NCBI GenBank assembly: GCA_012965485.1
Contig: DTSF01000014.1
Location: forward strand, 1 to 5,898
Direction: 5' to 3'
Source: Dehalococcoidia bacterium
GTDB taxonomy: Bacteria > Chloroflexota > Dehalococcoidia > SAR202 > UBA826
DNA length: 5,898 nucleotides
Made by a program: the position numbers and the translations under genes. Positions 1-4,776 of this stretch are shown here, one piece after another. The notes below the pieces were generated by a model. It had not been told where the DNA came from. It saw nothing but the letters and a program-made list of their open reading frames with translations, and did not search any database. Each line of letters starts with the position of its first letter. Position 1 is the first letter of the stretch.

Positions 1-24
1 GCTCTAATAAAATGACTGTTGGTT

Positions 25-50
25 AGTAGGGGTTCATCTTTCCCCCTACT
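25..50. other. Strong 8-bp hairpin upstream of the lipoprotein gene
   Basis: AGTAGGGG (25-32) and CCCCTACT (43-50) are perfect inverted repeats around a 10-nt loop. No T-run follows on either strand, so this is not a canonical intrinsic terminator. It could be the 3' end of a transcript entering from the left or a regulatory stem ahead of the gene at 103. Nothing codes convincingly between 1 and 102. A related sequence without the perfect stem occurs at 1755-1777. Confidence 0.5.
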
Positions 51-64
51 CATTCAGGGAACCA

Positions 65-102
65 TTGGCCACACATGATTTTGAATTATTTATAAGGGCG
101 CT
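65..102 (+). promoter_or_regulatory. Leaderless-type promoter of the lipoprotein gene (copy A of a duplicated block)
   Basis: TATAAG at 91-96 is a good -10 hexamer, followed by six bases (GGCGCT) and then the ATG at 103. Transcription starting at the usual distance would begin at or next to the A of the ATG, giving a leaderless mRNA; no Shine-Dalgarno sequence precedes the ATG. TTGGCC at 65-70 is a possible -35, but its 20-bp spacer is long. Positions 69-111 match 868-910 at 34 of 43 positions without gaps (see copy B). The -10 call is inferred from sequence only. Confidence 0.55.
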
Positions 103-795
103 ATGAAACAGATAGCTTATTTCTCGATTGCTATATGCTTCTCGGTGGTCGTTTCATCATGTGTAGGCACAAGCGTAACAAAACCTGCATCCATGGTTGA
201 AGACAAAACAGCTGAGAAGCTAGAACCTGAACAAATGGTTCGCCGAATTACTCCGAATCCGGGCAAATCGGCAACCCCAACACCAAAAGCAATATCCAGG
301 GTTCTACCGGACTATTCTGGGTTAAATGACCCTCAAGTCGAGGAACAGTTTTTATCTTTCGAGACTCAACTGGATTATTTGAGCTCCAACCCAGAGTCAC
401 TAGATGAGTGGATAGAACTGATTAGTCTTGGTAACAGCTCATTTATTTTGCCGGAGTTGCCTAATTGCAGGGGAAGCAAAGTTCGTAACTGTTTTGACGA
501 GCTTATGCCTGCGGTCGAGAGGGCCAAATTGGATGCAGATTATATGCCTGGTTCACTTGTTAAGGACATACCCGGTTCTGATGCGTGCATAATAATGAAT
601 TACACGTATGGGATTGTGAAAATTTATGGCGAACCTCAAAGTGATGAACATCCTGAAACAAATTCCAATTTCGAAACCATGGCCAGATACAATTTTATTG
701 GCACCTCAACAACTTCTAATGAATCTGAATTGTCAAATTTTCGCTGGGCCTTCCACCACAGAAATGATTGGGACTATTCTAACCATTGTCTATAG
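103..795 (+). CDS. Predicted lipoprotein of unknown function
   Basis: A 230-residue predicted lipoprotein that I cannot assign to a family. The N-terminus is a lipoprotein signal peptide: Lys2, a hydrophobic stretch at about 4-17, and the lipobox Val-Ser-Ser-Cys with Cys20 as the expected lipidated residue, which would anchor the protein to the outer face of the membrane. Residues ~21-65 are a low-complexity linker including SATPTPK (56-62), of the kind seen in lipoproteins of Chloroflexota and Gram-positive bacteria. The mature domain (~66-230) is acidic and contains four cysteines (122, 130, 162, 229), enough for two disulfides. No catalytic motif is visible. The start is chosen because the signal peptide begins there and a -10 box lies six bases upstream. 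The gene shares its promoter block with the zinc-ribbon gene downstream, so the two may respond to the same signal. Confidence 0.8.
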   Translation: MKQIAYFSIAICFSVVVSSCVGTSVTKPASMVEDKTAEKLEPEQMVRRITPNPGKSATPTPKAISRVLPDYSGLNDPQVEEQFLSFETQLDYLSSNPESLDEWIELISLGNSSFILPELPNCRGSKVRNCFDELMPAVERAKLDADYMPGSLVKDIPGSDACIIMNYTYGIVKIYGEPQSDEHPETNSNFETMARYNFIGTSTTSNESELSNFRWAFHHRNDWDYSNHCL

Positions 796-867
796 ATGCC
801 AAATAACAATAGTGAAAATGGCTAAACCTCTTCATCCCTTGCCAACCACACTATGGAGAGCATAGTG

Positions 868-910
868 CCACACACAGTGTTGAATTATTTATAATGGCGC
901 CCTGAATCTG
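868..910 (+). repeat. Duplicated promoter/start block (copy B) upstream of the zinc-ribbon gene
   Basis: Positions 868-910 match 69-111 at 34 of 43 positions with no gaps (constant offset 799). The conserved parts are CCACACA and the 21-base stretch running from TTGAATTATT through the -10 to GGCGC. The -10 here is a perfect TATAAT (890-895). The ATG of the first gene (103) aligns with a CTG at 902, and the next codons also align. The block is therefore either a duplicated promoter plus start region or the trace of a gene-scale duplication. It drives the gene at 941-1495, which reads in frame back through the CTG. Confidence 0.7.
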
Positions 911-940
911 AGAGAATTTTTAGAGACGCTAGATGAAGAA

Positions 941-1495
941 GTGGTTGGTAACCTGTTATCTAGCTATGCAAAAGAGGCTCACGGATATAAACAGGGGTTT
1001 TTACAAAAGGCTCTTTATGACATACCCAAAGAACATTTTGATATCAGAGATGCTTTAAGAAATGGAGACAAAGAGTCACTAATAGGCTGTTTGGAAAATC
1101 GGTTATCCACTTTGAACAATGCTGAAAAACGGCAAGTCTTCAACAAGATAAATAGGACGACCATTATGACGTCATTCTCTGAATATTCAGAACATTTTTC
1201 TAACCCAAATGATGTTTTGGTAATCAGTTTTCTACCTACAGCCATTCTTAAATCATTGACAACAATTCATGATATCCCTATTGAGAATGTCTTTAAGCGG
1301 TCGGAATTAATACTGGGTGTGGCTTCTCTTGTTACTGATTCTAATTTTTGTCCTCACTGTGCAAAATCCAGCTCAGCCGAGAGTGAACACTGCATCACAT
1401 GCGGAAGGGAATTTCCATTATTAGAATGCTCTAATTGTGAAACCATAAATCCACCACAAGCTAGATTCTGCATGTCCTGCGGGCAGGAACGATAA
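941..1495 (+). CDS. C-terminal double zinc-ribbon protein of unknown function
   Basis: A soluble protein of 184 residues from the GTG at 941, with no signal peptide or membrane segment. Residues ~1-130 are charged and apparently helical, with no motif I recognise. Residues 137-180 form a double zinc ribbon with four CxxC knuckles: Cys137/140, Cys151/154, Cys163/166 and Cys177/180. The last is in the typical ARFCMSCGQ form. Such ribbons usually bind nucleic acid or proteins. The start is uncertain. The GTG has no good ribosome-binding site, and the frame stays open upstream. A CTG at 902 sits six bases after a perfect TATAAT and aligns with the ATG of the preceding gene; starting there would add 13 residues (total 197) beginning [M]NLREFLETLDEE, which looks like genuine helical protein. 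I list the conventional start and regard 902 as a serious alternative. The function is unknown. Confidence 0.75.
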   Translation: MVGNLLSSYAKEAHGYKQGFLQKALYDIPKEHFDIRDALRNGDKESLIGCLENRLSTLNNAEKRQVFNKINRTTIMTSFSEYSEHFSNPNDVLVISFLPTAILKSLTTIHDIPIENVFKRSELILGVASLVTDSNFCPHCAKSSSAESEHCITCGREFPLLECSNCETINPPQARFCMSCGQER

Positions 1496-1996
1496 CTCGC
1501 ACGTAATTCCACTATGGCCGACTCTTAATCAGTAGGTTTACGGTCACCCCAGCCCCTTCGCCTTGACAGCAGTGGAGTGTTCGCGCCTATTTCTAGACCT
1601 CCAAGGGACTGAGATGCCCAGATAATGGTACACCCCAGCCCCACTTGGGAGAGCCTCCAGAGTAAGTTAGAACAACTCTGGGGACGTTGTAGGACTGAGA
1701 TGCCCATGTATAGGTGGTGGAATAAAGACCACCACGAGTTGCTTATATTTAAAGGGGGTTCGTCCTTTCGCCTCTACATATCGGATAGCCCTTCTCCCCC
1801 CAATGTTTGAATAATTATCTGTATTTAATTTTGAATGCTGCTGGCATCAATCAGCCAGGATTTAATAAGGTTTTACCGCCCCACATTTGATTTGGATATG
1901 TGCTTTTTCCCCGACAAAACACCGCTTTCTAGTCATGAAATGCCGTCTTGAATTTTTGAATACTCAGGAATATAGGAATACCGTAGAGAGTACCCC
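1496..1996. other. About 500-bp gap without a convincing gene
   Basis: No ORF here has both good codon structure and a start signal. The stretch contains an 18-base tRNA-Lys-like anticodon arm (1520-1537) and two diverged 86-bp-period repeats (1545-1715). It also has a 7-bp hairpin GTGGTGG/CCACCAC (1714-1720/1729-1735, 8-nt loop) and a 23-base segment (1755-1777) resembling the region upstream of the first gene. A further hairpin, CTGGC/GCCAG, lies at 1841-1845/1854-1858. A 38-codon ORF (1835-1951) has no Shine-Dalgarno sequence and is only a possibility. The stretch also contains the 3' flank of the minus-strand ATPase gene; no clear terminator is seen. It could hold a structured RNA or the debris of an old insertion. 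Confidence 0.6.
1545..1715. repeat. Two diverged tandem units, 86-bp period, with invariant end boxes
   Basis: Unit 1 opens with CACCCCAGCCCC at 1545-1556, and the same 12 bases recur at 1631-1642. Unit 1 closes with GGACTGAGATGCCCA at 1606-1620, and the same 15 bases recur at 1692-1706. Both offsets are exactly 86. Similarity continues downstream (1606-1629 against 1692-1715, 20 of 24 identical). The 49 bases between the boxes barely match. In unit 2 they form a 9-bp stem including one G-U pair (1655-1663/1675-1683, 11-nt loop); in unit 1 they offer TGGAG/CTCCA (1573-1577/1599-1603). The period is not a multiple of three, so this is not a repeated protein domain. Conserved ends around a variable, foldable middle suggest a structured RNA or protein-binding array, but the function is unknown. 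Confidence 0.65.
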
Positions 1997-2986
1997 CTAC
2001 CTGTTAAGCCATTCGTCTTCTACACCGAGCTCATGTCCAATATTAGCTAGCTTCTCTTCATCGCCTATTACCACTCTCATCTCACCCTTATATTTAATTA
2101 CTGCAAACCCAATCTCTCGCACTATCGTCCCAACTTTTCTACTGCTATATTGGCTAAATTCTGGCTCACTTCTTATCTGCTCTGTGACATCTTTCAACTC
2201 AACGCTCTCCCTCACCTTCCCACCACTAGTGGCTCGGTTAAGGATGCTGCCATAAACTGCCTGCCGGGTCTCAAAGCTCATTCCGAACTTCAGACTTTGC
2301 GTGAGTTTATCTATCTCCTGCTCGATGCTATCCAAAAACTCTTCATCGCCAACATTTTTCGCGAAGGCCAGTATTGGCTGCCATGTGTCTCGGCTTCTTG
2401 AGCCAGTGGTTACCGGGACAGCCCGCCAATCAACAGATTTTGCCATATCCCGAAGTTCGCCACGGAATTGCTCAAATATCTCCGTGTCCAACGGCGCAAC
2501 CCCCTCGCTAAATCTCATATGAATATCTATCGAACGACTCGCCAGAGCCCCACTATCGGCGCCATCTCGCCTATGGAGTACTGTGGCGCCAAACAACTGG
2601 AGATTGGTTTGCTTATATCCATCCTCGCCAGCCTCTTTATATGGCATTTTGGATATTGACCTGTCATGGCGGTTAAACAAATGGTCTTCCTTGATGGTGT
2701 CAGCCTCCTCAATGATTGCCGTGCCAAGAAAGGGAAGTTCATCCCGGGCTGCAGCCTCGCTGGTGCCTCGCCCGGTAAACTTTGACGCACCTTTGCATAG
2801 CACTTGTAGTATTTCTAAGATGGCTGATTTGCCAGTGCCCGGCTCTCCCTGTACACATAGGATAGGGAATTTCCGCAAGTGCAGTAATCCGTGGGTTGCG
2901 CCAGCGTAATAAAGCACTATCTTGGCTTGCCGTTCCGACAAACCCGACACCTTCACTATTTCTCCAATTATTTCTTCTAAATACAT
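1997..2986 (-). CDS. P-loop ATPase resembling phage/plasmid replication helicases
   Basis: A 329-residue cytoplasmic ATPase. After a helical N-terminal region (~1-38) comes the Walker A motif GEPGTGKS (47-54). A Walker B-like strand follows, GTAIIEEAD (88-96), with Glu-Glu where Asp-Glu is more usual. A sensor-1-like strand, LQLFGATVLHRRD, lies at 129-141. The motif ALASRSIDIHM (147-157) contains Arg151, which resembles the conserved ADRSI/SRCI segment of the DUF927/DUF3631-like helicases found in phages, plasmids and integrative elements. The C-terminal ~60 residues look like a winged-helix DNA-binding domain. No primase or nuclease domain is present, so it may be a stand-alone replication ATPase or helicase loader, or a mobile-element regulator. 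The start is well supported: AGGAG lies six bases upstream of the ATG on the minus strand. It diverges from the two-gene HTH operon across a 91-bp promoter region with repeat operators. The family assignment is by motif only. Confidence 0.8.
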   Translation of the reverse strand: MYLEEIIGEIVKVSGLSERQAKIVLYYAGATHGLLHLRKFPILCVQGEPGTGKSAILEILQVLCKGASKFTGRGTSEAAARDELPFLGTAIIEEADTIKEDHLFNRHDRSISKMPYKEAGEDGYKQTNLQLFGATVLHRRDGADSGALASRSIDIHMRFSEGVAPLDTEIFEQFRGELRDMAKSVDWRAVPVTTGSRSRDTWQPILAFAKNVGDEEFLDSIEQEIDKLTQSLKFGMSFETRQAVYGSILNRATSGGKVRESVELKDVTEQIRSEPEFSQYSSRKVGTIVREIGFAVIKYKGEMRVVIGDEEKLANIGHELGVEDEWLNR

Positions 2987-3029
2987 ATTATTCTCCTATT
3001 TATTTAATATACATCCATGATATTATTAA

Positions 3030-3064
3030 TTTAACCGCCATAAAATTAGTTTAAACCGCCATAA
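3030..3064. promoter_or_regulatory. Paired direct repeats in the divergent promoter, probable operator
   Basis: The 14-base motif at 3030-3043 recurs at 3051-3064 with 13 of 14 bases identical. The shared core is AACCGCCATAA, and the spacing is exactly 21 bp, two helical turns, so both copies face the same side of the DNA. They lie between the ATPase gene (minus, start 2986) and the HTH operon (plus, start 3078), close to where both promoters must be, and the second copy overlaps an 8-bp palindrome (GTTTAAAC, 3049-3056). This arrangement suits cooperative binding of a regulator, most simply one of the two HTH proteins encoded downstream. Iterons of a small replication origin are an alternative. 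The sequence shows the repeats; the role is inferred. Confidence 0.6.
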
Positions 3065-3077
3065 CTAAGGTGAAAAA

Positions 3078-3677
3078 ATGGGTAGACCCAAAAGTAGTGC
3101 TGAGCAAGAGGCATTCATTTATGAAAAGTACTATTCCGGTCTTGGCCCAAAGGCGATTACGAGATTGCTTGAACTGAATTTTCCTGAGCCGTTGAGTCAA
3201 AGGACTGTAGAAAGAAAGTGTGCCGAATTTAAGAAGGGCAGAACCCCGCAAAATGAACTGTTAAATAGCCCATTCCAATGGGAGAGGATGGATGAAGTGG
3301 GAATACCCTGGGAGGCAGGGCAGTATTTGATAGGCCTGAGGGCATGGTTTGTTGCACAAGAAATTGCCCCAACGTTTAGGCAGATGAAGTGGTGTTGGCG
3401 AGTCCATAAAACCGACTCAAAACTGAGTTACGAGGCAGTGCATGCATTAGCACTTCGGGCTGAGGAAGGGGAGCGAAACCCTGTTGAAAACCCAATGGCC
3501 TTGACGGATGTATTAACACAGTTAAGAAGCATAAAAGTTGAACCCACTGTGAAAGATGAAGAACTTAAACTGACTAAATGGGGCGAAGCCATAATGCGTG
3601 CAAGGAGTACTAGTAATAAATACGTAACGTGGCAATACAACTTAAATTTGACAACTGATAGGTATTTAGGGGAATAG
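3078..3677 (+). CDS. Predicted HTH DNA-binding protein of an accessory element
   Basis: A 199-residue basic protein I cannot place in a named family. Residues ~5-52 look like a helix-turn-helix: a helix rich in Glu/Tyr, the turn GLGPKAITRLLE (21-32), then LSQRTVERKCAEFKKGR (39-55) as the recognition helix, in the style of small terminase subunits or resolvase-type HTH domains. Residues ~65-135 form a Trp-rich, probably helical domain (Trp68, 78, 90, 105, 107), and the tail is charged. There is no signal peptide or membrane segment. The start is supported by AAGGTG at 3067-3072, five bases before the ATG. It is the first gene of a tight operon: only three bases separate it from the next ATG, whose ribosome-binding site lies inside this gene's end. 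It is divergent from the ATPase and is a candidate ligand of the repeat operator between them. A regulator or replication accessory protein is likely. Confidence 0.7.
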   Translation: MGRPKSSAEQEAFIYEKYYSGLGPKAITRLLELNFPEPLSQRTVERKCAEFKKGRTPQNELLNSPFQWERMDEVGIPWEAGQYLIGLRAWFVAQEIAPTFRQMKWCWRVHKTDSKLSYEAVHALALRAEEGERNPVENPMALTDVLTQLRSIKVEPTVKDEELKLTKWGEAIMRARSTSNKYVTWQYNLNLTTDRYLGE

Positions 3678-3680
3678 ACA

Positions 3681-3962
3681 ATGAGTCTTAGAAAACAAGC
3701 AGAGATATTAGGAATTACTCCAGCTTACCTAAGTTACATGATTAACGGTAAGCGTCCGTGGAACCCAGATTTGAAGGATAGATATGAGCAATTAGCTAAC
3801 ACCCTTCCAAAAAGTGTTAACAAAACCAGCCAAACTGAATCGGGGCGGGGTGGTGGTGAGATGCGCCATTTAGGCGCAAAACACAGTAAAAAGAAAATGG
3901 TGAGCCGGGTGGGATTCGAACCCACGACACTCGGATTAAAAGTCCGATGCTCTGCCAACTGA
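3681..3962 (+). CDS. Small XRE/Cro-type HTH regulator reading into tRNA-Lys
   Basis: A 93-residue ORF. Residues 2-40 fit a Cro/CI-like (XRE) helix-turn-helix: RKQAEILGITPAYLSYMING (4-23) shows the expected scaffold helix, turn and recognition helix, followed by the NGKRPW loop. It lies three bases after the preceding stop, with AGGGGA (3668-3673) seven bases before the ATG, so the two genes should be co-transcribed and co-translated. From residue ~51 the sequence becomes low complexity (ESGRGGGE, then a lysine cluster). From Met73 onward it is simply the antisense reading of the tRNA gene (RVGFEPTTLGL, 76-86), which also supplies the stop codon. The HTH part is probably real; the tRNA-derived tail of 21 residues is an accident of integration, and its functional value is doubtful. 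The true end of the protein in an excised form could differ. Confidence 0.6.
   Translation: MSLRKQAEILGITPAYLSYMINGKRPWNPDLKDRYEQLANTLPKSVNKTSQTESGRGGGEMRHLGAKHSKKKMVSRVGFEPTTLGLKVRCSAN
3898..3947. other. Candidate attachment site in the 3' half of tRNA-Lys
   Basis: Tyrosine-recombinase elements commonly integrate in the anticodon-to-CCA half of tRNA genes and restore it at the junction. Here an accessory module (HTH, HTH, ATPase) ends exactly against that half, and an ORF continues from the module into it. I found no second copy of this sequence within the window and no integrase, so the other end, if it exists, lies outside or has been lost. The boundaries given are the possible range, not a measured core. 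Confidence 0.4.
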
Positions 3963-3973
3963 GCTACCGGCCC
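3898..3973 (-). tRNA. tRNA-Lys, anticodon TTT, CCA encoded
   Basis: A complete cloverleaf on the minus strand. The acceptor stem GGGCCGG/CCGGCTC has seven pairs with one G-U. The D arm is GCTC/GAGC, and the anticodon stem TCGGA/TCCGA carries the loop CTTTTAA, with the anticodon TTT at 3938-3940. The T arm is GTGGG/CCCAC with loop TTCGAAT, and the discriminator is A (3901). CCA is encoded at 3898-3900, giving 73 nt plus CCA. A T-rich stretch follows the 3' end, so transcription could stop there. The gene lies downstream of lepB on the same strand with ~60 bp between. Its 3' end faces the accessory module, making it the likely integration site. Confidence 0.97.
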
Positions 3974-3994
3974 AATTTAGTTTCACTAAAGATC

Positions 3995-4012
3995 AATTCT
4001 ATATATAGAATT
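3995..4012. repeat. 18-bp perfect AT-rich palindrome between lepB and tRNA-Lys
   Basis: AATTCT-ATATAT-AGAATT is self-complementary over all 18 bases. It lies in the 61-bp gap between the end of lepB and the 5' end of tRNA-Lys on the same strand, next to a second small inverted repeat (TTTAGT/ACTAAA, 3976-3981/3985-3990). On the minus strand it contains TATATA and TATAGA, usable as a -10 for the tRNA. It could instead be a weak lepB terminator or a protein site. Confidence 0.5.
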
Positions 4013-4034
4013 TCCTGTCTTCAAGAAAACCTTG

Positions 4035-4655
4035 TTATTTATCGTAAGTTTCCTGTGTAATAGGTGATAAAGAACACACTGAGGAAGGATATCGTCCGAG
4101 GTATTTTCCTATTATGTGTTCGGCCGAAATTGTTCCCCAAGCTCTAGAATCATTGCTTGCTCTTCTGTTATCACCCAGGACGAAATATTCTCCTATTCCT
4201 ACAACATTTGGACCCCAATTGGAACTATCGGTTAACGAGGGGTCGAGATATGGTTCCTCCAATAAAACGCTATTTAAGAAAACTGCACCATCATTGATAT
4301 GAATGCTATCTCCTTCCTTACCTATCACTCTTTTTATGAAATGGCGATTCGGGTCATTCTGGTAGGTGAACACTATGACATCGCCTATATCTGGATCTCC
4401 AAATAAATATCTGCTTTTTAATATAGGAATGTTGCTTTCTGAGAAAATTCCAAAGCGGGTTTCTGATATTTTCCAGTAGGCAGCTTTGCTGGCTATGACA
4501 CAATCGCCTTGGTTGATATTTGGGGTCATGCTGGAGCCCTCGACTTGGTAATTTTGAATTGAAATATACAAAATAGAAAAGACAAACATAGCCAATATTG
4601 ATGTTTCAATAATTTCGCGAATTGCCCTTTGAATTTTTCTCTCATAAATGTACAT
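4035..4655 (-). CDS. lepB: Type I signal peptidase
   Basis: A membrane-bound serine protease (206 residues) that cleaves signal peptides from proteins exported by Sec or Tat. One N-terminal transmembrane segment (~15-34) places the catalytic domain outside the membrane. Box B is VEGSSMTPNINQGD (38-51), with nucleophile Ser42. The general base is Lys108 in FIKRVIG (106-112). Box E is GDNRRASNDSR (161-171), followed by the usual Trp-Gly. All the catalytic and structural boxes are present, and the length suits the short single-span enzymes of Gram-positive-type and Chloroflexota bacteria. Residues ~60-85 are an insertion before the KRVIG region. The start follows a TATAAT by eight bases with no Shine-Dalgarno sequence, consistent with a near-leaderless message. 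It diverges from the SIMPL lipoprotein gene and is followed by tRNA-Lys. The function does not require the accessory genes beyond the tRNA. Confidence 0.95.
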   Translation of the reverse strand: MYIYERKIQRAIREIIETSILAMFVFSILYISIQNYQVEGSSMTPNINQGDCVIASKAAYWKISETRFGIFSESNIPILKSRYLFGDPDIGDVIVFTYQNDPNRHFIKRVIGKEGDSIHINDGAVFLNSVLLEEPYLDPSLTDSSNWGPNVVGIGEYFVLGDNRRASNDSRAWGTISAEHIIGKYLGRYPSSVCSLSPITQETYDK

Positions 4656-4663
4656 GGCATCTA

Positions 4664-4669
4664 ATTATA
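4664..4669 (-). promoter_or_regulatory. -10 box of lepB, close to the start codon
   Basis: TATAAT is read on the minus strand (plus-strand ATTATA). Eight bases separate it from the ATG at 4655, which predicts a transcript starting within a base or two of the start codon. TTGTCA (4696-4691 on the minus strand) is -35-like, but at a 21-bp spacer it is doubtful. Confidence 0.55.
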
Positions 4670-4763
4670 TCTTTTAATACAAGAAGCCGGTGACAAAACA
4701 GGTTTTTTGAATCCGGATAGCTGTATCCTTTAAAAGGTTAATATTTGCCCTAAATGTACTATT

Positions 4764-4772
4764 TATAGGTGA
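4764..4772 (+). promoter_or_regulatory. Overlapping -10-like box and ribosome-binding site of the SIMPL gene
   Basis: AGGTGA at 4767-4772 lies four bases before the ATG at 4777 and is a plausible Shine-Dalgarno sequence. The overlapping TATAGG (4764-4769), seven bases from the ATG, is also placed where the -10 boxes of the other genes in this window lie. Either reading supports this start codon, and only one of the two is likely to be used. Confidence 0.4.
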
Positions 4773-4776
4773 CCAG

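Noticed and set aside
1606..1715. TPP riboswitch-like words (CTGAGAT, GATAATG) in the tandem repeats
   Set aside because: The order and spacing of the TPP aptamer, especially the ACCTGATCTGGATAATGCC part, are missing, and no thiamine gene follows.
1525..1810. Two overlapping ORFs of about 60 codons on opposite strands
   Set aside because: They cross a repeat whose period is not a multiple of three, have no ribosome-binding site and show no recognisable protein; judged chance frames.
2527..2909. ORFs of 87 codons (minus) and 108 codons (plus) inside the ATPase gene
   Set aside because: They are shadows of the ATPase frame, which carries the Walker motifs and a strong ribosome-binding site.
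3734..3958. 74-codon minus-strand ORF containing the tRNA gene
   Set aside because: It is mostly the tRNA read as protein plus the shadow of the HTH gene.
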